This document shows, one piece after another, positions 1-12,000 of a DNA stretch of 64,000 bases (positions within the stretch are counted from its first letter, which is position 1; the number at the start of each line of letters is the position of its first letter). The stretch is from Atrichornis clamosus. Its lineage: Eukaryota > Chordata > Aves > Passeriformes > Menuridae. The DNA lies in assembly GCA_013400975.1 (NCBI GenBank), contig WBMZ01011683.1:124001-188000 (forward strand), given 5' to 3'. A program made the translations under genes and the position numbers. The notes under the pieces were generated by a model. It ran no database searches, was not told where the DNA came from, and was given only the letters and a program-made list of their open reading frames with translations.

Positions 1-2249
1 CATTTCACCATTAACATGGAAAGGTGACAATATTTGTATCCTTCTACACACTTGGCTTATGTCTGGGAAATAAATATTTTTTAGTAACATTACATTGTGG
101 GAATCTGCTGTGATAGACAACCATATTCTGTAAAATCATCACTTTTTTTTAAAGTTAAGACATATGTAGGACAAGCCTCAATGAACTTAGTGAGCAGACC
201 ACTGAACCTATGCTGAAACTGATTACCTGTGTCTTAGGTGCAAAGTGTTAATAATAACAAACATGTAAAAGGAATTTAATTTCTTATTTTCTTGGCTATC
301 TTGGTTTTTTCTCCTTATTTTTTTCCTTCAAGATTAAAATATCCCTATTTAAAACACTCGACAAGTACAGTAAAAACTAAGTAACAGAATAGAATTTTCT
401 AATGCCAGCTGACTGCATTTGGATAATACTTTGGGATTTATCCTTCCTTTGTAACTCAACTACTGATAATGAGGGTGATGCAGAAATGTTAAGGGAAAAG
501 CCCTGTTCTGGTGATGAAAATTTCTCTCAATTCTTCTATGTACATACCTATGACTTCAGCTATAGTCAGGAAAAACCACTAATAGGGTACGAGGCACAAT
601 TACTTACAGATAGGAGAAACACATTCCTAATACTCATAAGTGACAGAAATTATGGAAATTAAATGGTTCTCTTTTGTATACTTTAAAGATATTTTATTAA
701 TTTGTTTTTAAAATTTGTACTGATGTCTGTAGCTCATAATGAAGTGCAGAACTGGAACTTGGCAATATTTTTTCATTGCCTCAAAGCAGTATTGATTTCT
801 GTTAAGTCTTACTGATAATTAATTAAATATAGTTAATAGCTTCATAGTTTACAATCTTAACATAGTTTGCATGGTAAACAAGTTCATGTGTATTTTTCCA
901 CCCCAAATATTAGCTGTTTTCATCTTTGTGAATATAAACAAAACAAAACAAGAGATTTTCTGTAACATCTCCTGTGCCAATTGGATAGGAAAGAGTGTTA
1001 CTACCACAGGTATACTCAGTGCTTGGAATTTAAATACATAAAATGTAAAAGAAATTAAGATATAACAGTAGTCATACTTGAGTTTGTATCAATCTGTCTC
1101 TAAATACCTATCCCTTTTTCATATGATTAGTCTGCCACAGTATCTTCACTTTTCTAGTTTTTACACCAAGCCTGTGAAGTGCGGTTAGCTCCCTTTCATT
1201 TTTCCCCAGGGACTGCCAATGCAGTACACAACCCTTACCACTGCTAAATCAAAGATGACTGGATACCTTGCATGCATATTCTGATGGACTACTCATTAAA
1301 GGAGGGGTTTTCTCTGATGAGAGCACTTAATTTGGCTTCTTCTCCCTGTCAAGGTTCTGGTATCATGAGAATACGTGTATAGTCTACATGAAATAGAAGA
1401 ATCAGACCTCCTCATCCTAAATTTGGCTGTAACAAATCAAATGTCTGAGGGGAAAACCAACAACAATAACAACCAAAAAACCTAAATCGCCAAGGAAAGC
1501 AAACAAACAAAAAAAAAAGTCAAAGAGGTAAACAGACAGGAATTACAAACCACTTGGTTCTGACTTTTTATAAGTTTCTATTAGAGTGAGTGATAAAAAA
1601 TGTAAGCCAGAGTATTGTAATCTATGGTTGGTTTTGGTTGGTTGGTTTTGATTTTCTTGATTTGGGGTTTTTGTCTTTTTTTTTTTTTTCATGTAAATAA
1701 TTGCAGTCTCCAACCTGGGATTTTAAGTGGCAAATCTGGGGATTTACTGCCATGAACTATTGCATTTAGCAGCCTAAGCCTGCTGACCAGTTTCCTTTGG
1801 GAATTTCAGGTATGTATGAAAATATATATGTATGGGACCGAGGTCATTTTCTTGAAAGAGCTGGATTTCCATGTAACTAGCTGAGAGTGAGTCACTTTTT
1901 TTCACCATCACAATTTTGCCTTTTTTCCAGGTTTATTTATTAATTAAAACAAAACAAAATTACTCAAAACAAAGCACCTCCCCCAAAAGCCTCAACAATT
2001 ATTTAAAATATCCAAACAAGTAGAGAAACTGTAGTCTATAAGCTCAGTTGAAAGAAAATGTAACATTACTGGTATGGATTTTGAAAAACAGACGTACAAA
2101 AATCGCTAATTCATTGAACAGCATTTAGCAAATATTACATATTACAGATTCAGGAAAATAAACACCTATGCTCAGCTAAAGATGTTTAAAAATTACTTAA
2201 CATCTTCAAAAAGCTCAGTTAAGTTGTGTCACAATTTATGGGATGAAAG
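1..2249. other. AT-rich single-copy DNA, no gene seen
   Basis: No exon, RNA gene or recognised mobile element is visible. The frame at 402-662 (86 codons) has no recognisable family and is taken as chance. Two simple tracts stand out: a CAA/A-rich stretch at about 1455-1520 and a TTGG/T-rich stretch at about 1625-1690, which are roughly complementary in composition but do not form a precise inverted repeat. Confidence 0.6.
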
Positions 2250-2518
2250 ACAGAGGTGAATCCTTTCCTCCACTCAGCATTGGTGAGAGCACAAACTGGA
2301 ACAGAGGAGATTCCTCTTGACCATCAGGAAGCACTTTCTTACGGTGATCAAGTGCAGGCAGAGGTTGCCCAGAAAAGCAGATGAATCTTCCACATTGGTG
2401 ATATTCAAGAGCTATCTGGACATGGCTCTAGGCAAGATGTTTGAGCATAGACGTTAGACCAGTTGACATGCAGAGGTCCCTTCCAGCCTCAGCCAGTCTG
2501 TGATGTGATTCTGTGAAA
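2250..2518 (+). mobile_element. CR1 LINE, 3' end fragment
   Basis: This is the 3' end of a chicken-repeat-1 (CR1) LINE in plus orientation. Visible landmarks are the stretch equivalent to 'ggcagaggttgcccag' near 2357, 'gatattcaagagctatctgg' near 2400, 'gaggtcccttccagcc' near 2473 and the terminal 'gattctgtga' at about 2507. Only the 3' UTR and the last part of ORF2 remain, which is the usual 5' truncation of CR1 copies. Substitutions throughout suggest an older copy. No target duplication was found, as is normal for CR1. Confidence 0.88.
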
Positions 2519-5500
2519 CAACAATCCAGTCTGCTTTCTGAACCATTTATGTGTTTTTTCTCCATTTTAGCTGATACAATACAATACACACACTTAGGGA
2601 TTGGGCTCTACTATTTTATTTTTCTTCCTGTAAAGAAGTTACTAGCCCTGAGAAGTATTTCTGAGAAGCAACAATTATTCTTCTCTTGCTCCCAGTTCCA
2701 GAGGACAATTAATTTGCAGCAGTTTAAGATCAGCTTCCAGGTTTTCTTAAACACATGGCCTTGATAGCTTATCTGTATTTCTGACATGTCTAAATTTCAC
2801 TATTTAGTCACTCCCTGAATACTGCAAGTTTCAGTAATAACCTGTCTAAAACTCTTCAGTAATGGTTTGTTCTTATCTTATTGTAATTCTACACCTTAAA
2901 GATATTGAAATTTTATGTAAAAGATTTTTTCTCTTGATTCTGTTTTAACAAAAAGACAGCATTTTGTCTCATGAGTTAACTGTTGTCATTTTTTTTTAAA
3001 GTGTCTCAGTTTAATTAGTCTTTAATTACTGGTTAATTATTCCGTAAGTAATCTGTTTTACACTTACATAGTTAATTATTCTGTAAATAATCTGTTTTAC
3101 ACTTACATATTTAATAGCCAGCAGTGTTTCAGCAACTTGAAGTGAGATTTGTATGTGAATTTGAAAGAGAGATATTAAAACAAGTTATATAGAATAATGC
3201 TGAACTGAGCATCATTTGGAATAACTTTCTTAAGATTTGAGGCTTCCTCTAAAGAAGTTTTTCTGTCTGGGTCTTCTGGAGCTGTTAAATAGCCTCCACA
3301 AGAAATAATTTAAACATTATGGTTTACTTCTTGCTTGTGTGATTTTTTTGGCCCCTGTGTTTATCTCCTCTCTTCATGCCAGCACTAGCAGAGTTTCACA
3401 GGATGTGCAGATATGAGCTGGGATAGCAACATCAATCAGATGTCATGCCTCAGCATTTCACCCACCCGAATTCAGCAATACTTTCCCTAAAGCACAACTG
3501 GATGAATATGTTCCAATTCTGTTTTGATTATCTACTCCTTCCTGGACCCCTGCAAGTTCTTTCTTCAGAAAAAATAAAGATGAGACAATGACTGGGGCAG
3601 ATCTGGGATGTGATGGAAAACATTTTCCAAGTGCTTTGGTGGCGTTTTGCACTCAAAGCTCAGAGCCTGGCAAGACTGCAAGATTTGATGTTAGGAAGGG
3701 AAGTGTCCTCTCTGTCAGATTGCTATAGGAATGGGAATACTTTGTTTTTCAGTTCAGTATATTTTTTTCCTGGTGAGCATATTTAATAATATCCCCCCCA
3801 GGCAATTTCCAACTGAAAGACTTCTCTAGAATTGGCAACCAGCTTGATGATTTCTGTGATCTGCCTGAAAACGTACATTAGTTGCCTGAAAACATGATAG
3901 ATAAGGTGTGCTAGATCAGACTTTGAAGTAAATAAAAGGACAATTTGTCAAAATTTATGTGGGAGACACTACCTTACACTGTGCGAGACATTTCAGATAA
4001 AGGATGTTTCCTCCATTCCTTCTCCCCTTCCTTCTCTTAAGCATTTTTCAATAATCTCAAGAAAGCCTTAGAATAGCAAGGAAATTTCTATTTAAGATCT
4101 CTGCAGATATTGCCCCCTCATTCAAAGGAGAGGAAACTTGAAAAGTCAGAAAATTTAATCCATTGGGCCTCTCTGTCAATCTTTCTTTCTTTGAAAATTA
4201 CCCCAAAATTTACTAGAAGGATGATTTCTAGACAAATCAATAGTAACTTTACATCCTGAGAGAAAAAGGTAATAAACTCTCCCCATGGTAACTTAATAAG
4301 AAGTAAAGCCTCAAATACAGCTTTTAGTCTATTTTTGAAAGTACAGAATAAATTAATGGCTCAGCAAAGAAGAGGCAAAGTTTCTAAATAAGATCTGATG
4401 TCAGAAATACTGAAATCCTAGTGGCTTAGATAGAAAAGGAGAGAAAGTTACACTTGATAGAACTGATTCCCATAAAAAAATTATATGCATCTTCTGACAG
4501 GACATGGAAAAATTTGTGGCCATAGATTTGCACTCAAATATGAGGTGAGCAGTCCATGAGAATAAACTTAGTCCTTCCAAAGGGCACTCACTACCAGTTT
4601 CATCTTGTTCACTTTGATCATTATCCTGCTCTGATATGTAAGAAGAGAGAGTTTGCTTTCTATAGAAGTGATAAAAGTGTAGAGACGGTTCCTGAAAACA
4701 AATATTTCTAGTTACAGATAGGCATCTTACTTTTTGCTCCAGTCCCTCAAACACTTAGAATGGAAGGATGTAATTTGGGTTTTTCATAAGAAGAACACAA
4801 GATAGTAATGTTATTAGTATATTTGAGTGTGAATAATGACAGGTGTTTCTCACAGAAGCAGCCAAGACAATAAAAAATCCAGATTTGAATATGTCTTTTC
4901 AGCTGCAGAAACAGCTTGCTGCAAACCAAAACAATCCTCTGAACAAACATCACTACTTCTACTAATAAAAGAATGTGTGTGAAATCATGAAGAGCTTGCA
5001 TCCTCAACATGGGAGGAGGTGTGATATCTGATTCCATAAGTTGGTCTGAAGTAGGAGAGAGACTATCATGTAAGAACAGCATAGCTGGTCCTTGGGAATA
5101 CATCTTTATCCAAACATGAATCCTATGGCAATTATAAATTGAAGTCAGTGAGGTTACAGTGGTTACAACTGAGGGAATAAATTAGATATTAAGTTGGTAT
5201 TTCTATTTGTTAGGAAAATGATGAAATGGTTCTGCTGTAGCTTGCTGTTTAATAGTGCTTAAAAAATTCTGTGCATATATTTTCCTTGGCTAAGCTTAAC
5301 ATACCAAAATAATTTTTCTCTGTTTGTTATGAAAGTTGATTTAATATAGTGCATTTTCTTTAACACTAGATTTTCAATAACCTTCAATTCAACACTGGGA
5401 ATATTGAATGGATTGAAGGAATTAGCATATCTATTTGAAATAGTATTATAGAGAAGGAAAAACCCAGGATATTTGATTTTCAATAAAACTTCTGGTAAAA

Positions 5501-6829
5501 TTTGAATTGGTATAAACTGATCCCTTACTTTTTTGAAAATAACAGAAACCAATTTAAAAACATGAAATTGGAGTTTAAACTGGGGGAGGGGGAAGGAACT
5601 AGCAAGAAAATATTGGTCATTATAAAATACATTATCAACAGACTCACATAAATAGAATCCCAGTATCTAAAATTAAATATATCACACACATAAGTATTAA
5701 AGAGTCATTGGTTTATTATGGATTGATTAGGGTGCACAAGTCAGAGACATGTACCTTGAATCTCATTCTCATTGCTAGCTGCAGACTTAATGTAATTGTT
5801 ATCCAGGGTCCAGTGTTTTCAAATGAGATTTAGTACTCCTTCTCCATTAGACTGCTATAGAGAAGGGAAAAAAAATTGCTACAAGATTTTTTTTGGTGTG
5901 AAAATGAAAAAAACCCAACAAACCGATACCTATTACCATTTAGAAAGCTATGTTGCAAGAGAGTTTTAGGAGTTCTATAACTGTAGAAGACAGACCCTCC
6001 CTATGAGATTGGTGATCTTTGATTATCACAACTTCTGAGGCAGCTGCTTTTTTCAGCAAACAGACAAAATAAACTAAACACAAATATAATATTCTGTCAG
6101 TTCTCTGTATGGCAAAATAATGTCATAACTTCATAACTTTGAATCCAGGTAAGGAAGGAAATTTTGGATTACACAATATATGTTTGTTTGGGGGTTTTTT
6201 ACTACAGTAGAGTAAACATGCATCATAGGCATTTGAATCTAAACTGGCGTAATCAGGAATATTCAATTTCATATTTTACCTGCTATGCCTAAAGTCTCAG
6301 TTCTGACCTTTTTTTTCAGAGAGACTATGATGGTATAAAGTACTTTTTATCATGGCCTGCCTGTCTGCAAGGCAGCACCAGATTATCTAGCCCATGGAAA
6401 AAAAGACCAGAGTGGCGTAAATAGTAGGCAGCTATTTGGCTTTATTCACTGTCTTTATGTTGGACAGCATAAAAAAGTGACCATAACAACTGCAAAAGAC
6501 CTGCTCATGGTAAAAGATGGCAACCAAAACAACTGATCCTACTGAGATGATAACTACAATTAAAAAACCCCTCAGGTTTATTTGTTTGAGACTGATTTAA
6601 ACCACTTGAAAACAATTGTTCATTTGTTTGTTTTTGTTTAGTATAGGTGCTTAAGAATGGCCTTGGATCAGGGCCTGGATGTTTAGCACCTAGGGTGAGC
6701 CCGTTGGGATCAATAACTAGCTTTCAAAGATGCATGATCTTGAAAACTTGTACTCCAGACATAACGCTTCTTGTGAATAGAAATGTTGTTTTGCATGGGG
6801 TGAATCAAGCTGGGGAGTTGACTGGAGCT
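2519..6829. other. AT-rich single-copy DNA, no gene seen
   Basis: Apart from the 39-bp tandem duplication listed separately, I see no repeat family. Two minus-strand frames (4401-4754, 117 codons, and 4747-5103, 118 codons) overlap end to end. Neither resembles a known protein, and chance frames of this size are expected in 64 kb. Confidence 0.55.
3032..3109. repeat. 39-bp tandem duplication, two copies
   Basis: Copy 1 is 3032-3070 and copy 2 is 3071-3109. The two 39-bp units abut exactly and differ at only two positions, both transitions (c/t and g/a). The unit begins gttaattatt and ends cacttacata. This is a simple recent or conserved local duplication with no coding sense. Confidence 0.93.
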
Positions 6830-6945
6830 CTTCCAGAACTGTAATCCTGACTCGGTTGCTGGCATTGTGTTTGATCTTGGATACCTCCCAGCTCTGCACC
6901 TCAGTTTTCCTGCCTTTAAGATCTGGAGAACAACGACCAACTCAG
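6830..6945 (+). mobile_element. Ancient MIR-like CORE-SINE fragment
   Basis: The order of short matches follows the MIR consensus: 'aatcctgactcgg' near 6843, then 'gtgtttgatcttgg' near 6866, then 'ctctgcacctcagttttcc' near 6892, then a stretch equivalent to 'tctgtaaaatggggataa' near 6918. MIR elements are very old tRNA-derived SINEs shared by amniotes, so the strong divergence is expected. Flanking ends are not recognisable. Confidence 0.6.
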
Positions 6946-8089
6946 GCCTAATTAGCTGTTTGTATAGCGTGGAGAAGATGTGCAGTGCTACAGTGTTCCT
7001 AGTTTAACTGCCTAAGAAGTATTTTAAAGAGAGCTTAGTGAAATCAAAAGTGCTTTTGTCCCGTGTGTTTATCTGTACTTGTTCCTCTGGATGACCTGAA
7101 AGGGATTAACAGCTATTCCTAGGTTAATTGGCCTCCATGGCATCTCTTCTCTTGTGTCCGGAAGGGATATGTTTTCTGCAAATCCAAATCCCCAGATGCA
7201 TTTTAGCAACTAATATGGTAAGTGAATCAGCTGGTTTTTATTCGTTTTTCAAGAAGTCTGATGGATTTTAGTAATCTAGAATGGCTCAAATCAAATTACA
7301 GCTCCTTTTGCACGTTTTCTCTGCAGATGTAATTTTAATTGCTAACGTCAGTGTTATGTATACCTCCTACAAGCTAATACTGTAACTCTTCAGCTGCACA
7401 TTTTCAAGCATTTCAGATACTATTTGAGCTTAAGTACTTGTGTGGAAGATTAAAAATAATAATGAAACAGGTCCTAAAAATCAGAATGCCACGGTAGCAA
7501 TACTTCTATCTGTTGGACAGACAAACAGTTGTTATCAATTACTTTAATATCAGTTCACTTCACAACACCATCCAAAACAGTCTAATATTCATTGACTGTA
7601 TTATCTGAGCAATTATAATGTCCTTATAAAAGCTTTCAACAACAAAAATTTTATATTAGAGAAAAAAAAATTAGTTTCAAGGCAAGTTAGACTCCTAACT
7701 GCTGTTAAATACCTAAAACCTCATCTCATTTTTACTGTTTCAGACAAAATTATCATGTCAATATGCCACATTAGTAAGAGTTGCCAAACATCAGATGCAC
7801 TGAGGCCTGAAATCACATTGTTTCCAAATCTGTGAAGCTGCCATTCAAACATAAGTCTGTAAAACCTGTGATGAAGAAAATGTGAGGCATAGATTGTCTA
7901 TGAACAAATCTATAGTATTTCAAAGGTTGAAATCTTGGAGAAAGCAGGAGACTACTAAGACAAGATTTAATACTTACAAGATACAGCAGTATGAATCATG
8001 CAAAATTCCTTTTAAATAAAGTATTTATGAATGGAAACAGCTGTAACCCTGATAATATTAAGTGATTCTGGACTGCTGAAGGATAGTAT
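6946..8089. other. AT-rich single-copy DNA, no gene seen
   Basis: No recognised repeat or coding exon. ATTA-type AT-rich motifs are common, but nothing can be assigned by eye. Confidence 0.55.
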
Positions 8090-8530
8090 ATAACTTGTTC
8101 AAAGAAGAGTCACAAACCTGGTGAAGGGTCTGAAGCACAAGTCCTGTGATGAGTGTCTGATGGAGCTGGGCTTGTTTAGCCTGGAGAAAAGGAAGCTTGG
8201 GGGCGACCTTATTGTTCTTTACAACTGCCTGAAAGGAGGGTGTAGCCACGTGGGGATTGGTCTCTTCTCCCAGGCAACCAGCGATAGAATGAGAGGACAT
8301 ACTCTTAAGCTGCACCAGTGGAGGTTTAGGATAGACATTAGAAAGAAATTCTTCAGAGAAAGGATGATTAGATATTGGGATGGACTGCCAAGGGAGATGG
8401 TGGAGTCACCGTCCCGGCGGTTTCTTAAGGGAAGACTGGATATGGCACTTAGTGCATGATCTGGTTGACTTAGTGGTGTTTGGTCATAGGTTGGACTCGA
8501 TTTCAGAGGTCTTTTTTAACTCAATTAGCA
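8090..8530 (+). mobile_element. CR1 LINE, 3' part
   Basis: Plus-strand CR1 covering the C-terminal part of ORF2 and the 3' end. Recognisable landmarks are 'gtgaagggtctgaagcacaa' near 8120, 'ctggagaaaaggaagcttgg' near 8180, 'cttctcccaggcaaccagcg' near 8264 and 'ttggactcgatttcagaggt' near 8492. The terminal octamer array is missing or degraded. The copy is 5' truncated and about 20 bp upstream of the solo LTR at 8554. Confidence 0.9.
8121..8459 (+). pseudogene. CR1 ORF2 C-terminal remnant
   Basis: A 112-codon open frame within the CR1 copy encodes the conserved C-terminus that follows the CR1 reverse transcriptase. It contains the order [43 protein letters not shown] and [11 protein letters not shown], which match the CR1 family pattern ([29 protein letters not shown] and so on). 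The catalytic reverse transcriptase and endonuclease are absent because of 5' truncation, so this cannot be an active protein. The frame being open over its whole length suggests a moderately young copy. Confidence 0.88.
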
Positions 8531-8547
8531 TAAAAAATGCCCTAAAC

Positions 8548-8553
8548 CATAAC
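8548..8553. repeat. Left target-site duplication (CATAAC)
   Basis: CATAAC at 8548-8553 is repeated exactly at 9073-9078 and brackets a TG...CA element. A 6-bp duplication is what ERVK/alpha- and betaretroviral integrases leave. Confidence 0.9.
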
Positions 8554-8725
8554 TGTGGAGGGCTGGGAGTCCTCAAAGCAGGACCTTCTTGCGCTCCCCC
8601 GGAGAAGTCAGAGATAAGCTACCTCCCTCTGGGTCAGGATGAGATCCCAACATGCCTCGTTTCTCCATGGTAATGCCCTGTACCCTGTTGGCCAGCTGGT
8701 TTCTACGCCACCCCCTACCTTTCCC

Positions 8726-8732
8726 ATAAAAA
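8726..8732 (+). promoter_or_regulatory. TATA-like box of the ERVK-like LTR
   Basis: ATAAAAA lies in 'cccataaaaaacctgg', about 70 bp upstream of the AATAAA at 8798. That is the normal spacing of core promoter and polyadenylation signal in a compact LTR. Predicted initiation is roughly 25-30 bp downstream. Activity is inferred, not shown. Confidence 0.6.
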
Positions 8733-8797
8733 ACCTGGCTTCTGCCCCTGAGAGGGGGAGTGTTGTGTCTGGCCTCCCTTTCGCAGGGTGCTCGGAC

Positions 8798-8803
8798 AAT
8801 AAA
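8798..8803 (+). terminator. LTR polyadenylation signal AATAAA
   Basis: AATAAA within 'ggacaataaaggcgacc' in the R region of the solo LTR. It could end transcripts entering from upstream on the plus strand. Confidence 0.7.
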
Positions 8804-9072
8804 GGCGACCTCTGCGGAACTGCCGGGCGAGGCTCCTGTCCCTCTGTCCCCGTGTTTGCCTTGGGCGATTTCACAAGGAGCTGAATTCACAAAGAGTTAA
8901 ATCACGAGGAGCTGAAATCACTTGTAGCAGAGGAGCTGCTGCACTTGCTGGAATCTCCTGTCGCCCCGGGAGATCTGCCAGCACCCCTGGAAGAGCTGTT
9001 CCATGCGGGACGCTCTCTCTCCGGGAAGGTCGCGGCGTGCTGGTGCTGAGCAGCACCGGACCCCCTGTGACA

Positions 9073-9078
9073 CATAAC
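9073..9078. repeat. Right target-site duplication (CATAAC)
   Basis: An exact copy of 8548-8553, directly after the terminal CA of the LTR. Confidence 0.9.
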
Positions 9079-12000
9079 TATTCACCATTAAGAAAAAAGA
9101 GTCTGTTTATGTTTCAACTGAATTTGTCAAGTAACGTTTTTATAGTTGGAGGTAAGTGGTTTTACCACATCATTTTGTATTACTGCTATACCCAAACGGC
9201 AAAGATTCTATCAATTAATTTAACCTCTGCAGTTATTTTAGTCTTCGCTTCATGGTTAGGTCTTGGTTTCTGTTGTTCTTACCCCTAGGAACATTATTTA
9301 ATATATCATTCAGGACAGACGGAACAGGGACTTCTGAAAAGGTACACAGATCCATGTATTCCTTTGAGACTAAATCAAGAAAATATACCCACAGTTGAGA
9401 AATTCTGGGTATTCTTTAGTGCATGAATATAACAAACTAACATATAACCTATGTGTAAATAAAGCAAGCATTCAACAGCACTCTGGTGTCAGTGATGTTA
9501 ATAGTAAAAATAATAATATTGATGCTGTCAGTGTTAGAGTTCTGCTGAGTTGGTGTGAGGGAGAGGGGCAAGGCATGACAGGCTGTTAAAGATGTCAGTT
9601 TGCCTTTTACTGTAGTGAAACAGATTTGTTTTCTTTTTCACTAACATGACATACAGCAAGTTTCAGGAAATTCCTGTATAGAAAATAGATGGAGTACACA
9701 GGTCAGATGTAAAGATCCAGTGGTGTTATTACTGGAAGGACAGAATACAAGCAGAATTACCTTATAGCAAGAAGCAGAGAGAACATCTGCAAAGCGAAAG
9801 ACAGCATCATGCATATATGAAAATGAATATTAAAAATGCAAAGGTGCACATACTCACATAGAAAATAATTTGGTAGATATAATCCTGGGTTTAGTAACAT
9901 GGGAAGTTTTCTTTTCTTCCATGTGCAGCATTGGCTACAGGAAGGCATTGAGTTTGTGTTTTAAAATGCTTTTAGAGGACAGTAAGAAAATTATGGAAAA
10001 AAAGTCATATTGCTTTTTTACATTAATTTATGTTTTTGTGCTTATTCAGGTGCCTTTTTCTTCTGTACACATTATAGTATTAACAGAGAATGAGAATTAG
10101 CTCTCTGTCTATTTACCTGTATATATACCTGATCACTTTTCATTGGGAGGTACATGCACCAAGCTCTTAGTTCACTAATGAGTTTTATAAGTCAATATCG
10201 TAACACCTAAAATTTATGAGACATTCAGTATGAGAGGATAGTACTCTATAAGGTGTATATATGCATTTAAGGACTTTTTCATTTTCTGAGAGAAAGAAAA
10301 GAAAGTCTGTCCAAATAATATCAGGAGCAACACCAGCTTGAAAGCCTGAGACCAATGTGATGAACTCATATGGTGAAACATTAAATACAGAGAATCCCCC
10401 AACAGATATTTCCAGTCTGCTTGATCATAAATTATTTTTTACATTGCTTGGCATGTGACTTATCACAACATCCCAACACGATCCACTGGAAATAGCTCAC
10501 TGCAGTATAATATATCAAACATGTAGAAGCACAGGAGGAAACTGATACATATCACCCTAATGAAATACAGATTTGGTCTATCCATTTTGTTAATTAGCCA
10601 AGTATCTCAGATCTAATTATGAATCTATCTTTAATACGCTTGCTTCACCCTGCACATCATGGGCATACCATGGTAATTATGCTACATAAAACTAAATAGA
10701 AGTTATGTCCTCTGGTGTTTGCAGAATCTTTAACTCTGTGTTTGGGGATATTTTAATTTCTGGAGTAATTTTATAAAAAATTACTTAAATCAATCCTCCT
10801 CTTCCATCCTTGCTTTAGCTTTTGAAACTATGTTTTGAATGCTTGATGCTAGAGTATATTTTACTTAATGTATCTTTAAAACTTCTAAACCTATATTTAA
10901 CTACAAGGTTGACAAGTTGGTCTTTTCTCTCATCTGAACTGCCCCACCCCACAAAGACACATCCTTCATTAACAGTCTCCTTAAATAAGGAAACATGGGG
11001 GAGAACTCTTTGTTTCTACAATACTTAGAACCTACAGACTGGAGGTCAGTTCTGGGAGGCATTTGCAGTCTGGTAGCCCTGTCTGTAGGCAGTGCAGTGC
11101 TTTGGTGTGTGAAGAGACCAAGTGATCACTGAATGTGCCTGGGGTAGAATAAAATACAAAATGCTTAAAAGTAGGCTAGGCAGATTATGCTAAGACACCT
11201 TTAACCTTGGCAGTGCTGTATCTATACGTAGGCAGAAGAAAAGTGCTGCTGACTACCAGTCCTCTTTCTGTCCTGTTTCTGAAAGGGAAACTGGGCACAC
11301 AGGCAGGGATGAAGCTGCGAGACAGCAGCATAGACAGCTGGATAACAAGGCGAGGGTCATTTTGGATGCATAGCCAATATGATCTCCTGTGTTACATCTA
11401 TGTGATCCCAAATTTCTCCCAGCACTGAACAACACACTACAAAGAGGGGGCAGTGAAGTGTTAATCATAACTATGGGAACTGGAAAGAGAAGCCCTCTTT
11501 TTTATTACCTAGTATGTGAAACACTAGAAGCTATGTTGCATTTTAAAACTCAGTATCAAGGAGGTAGACCTGTCGTGATATCTGTTAGGGAAGGTTGGAG
11601 GATGGGAAGCATGACAGAACAGGGAGAAAGTAGTATGAATATTTCTCTGAAAATTCACTGTAGGGAAATGACAAACTGATTCAAAGTTTATATGTCTAGG
11701 GAACATTTGACTGAAAAAACTTCAAAAAGGTAAGATAATATGATAGCACTATTATGAGTGAGATCTTGAAAGCAGAGGCAGCAGCAGAAGTCAAACATCG
11801 TGTTCAGAGATGTAGTGAAATGTAGCACTCCTATTGTCTCATACTCTGAAGAATGAGAACCTCATTTCTCCTTGTAGCAGAAGAAGAAAAATGTGTTTAC
11901 AAAAGTGTCTCTCCACTCTATAAGCTCTCTTGCCTATTTGTAGTTCAGTTATAAACAAAGAAAAGACAGTGTGTCCTAGTTTAAAAGGATGTTTTTCCTG

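Larger units (their letters stand above)
8554..9072 (+). mobile_element. Solo LTR of an ERVK-like endogenous retrovirus
   Basis: A 519-bp element starts TGTGGAGGGCTGG and ends CCCCCTGTGACA, and perfect 6-bp target duplications (CATAAC) flank it. It is much richer in G+C and CpG than the DNA around it. U3 ends in a TATA-like box (ATAAAAA, 8726-8732) and a polyadenylation signal AATAAA follows at 8798-8803, giving the normal U3-R-U5 order on the plus strand. No gag, pol or env sequence accompanies it, so it is a solo LTR left by recombination between two LTRs. The 6-bp duplication favours class II (ERVK-like). The exact family name cannot be given without a library search. U5 contains short imperfect direct repeats around 'cacaaggagctgaa' (8872) and 'cacgaggagctgaa' (8902). 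ORF-track frames on both strands here are side effects of high G+C. Confidence 0.93.

Noticed and set aside
4401..5103. Two end-to-end overlapping minus-strand frames of 117 and 118 codons
   Set aside because: No recognisable family or exon signals; overlap by a few bases has no meaning for a vertebrate gene, and such lengths occur by chance.
8573..8890. Open frames of 81-105 codons on both strands
   Set aside because: They lie wholly inside the G+C-rich ERVK-like solo LTR, which is non-coding.
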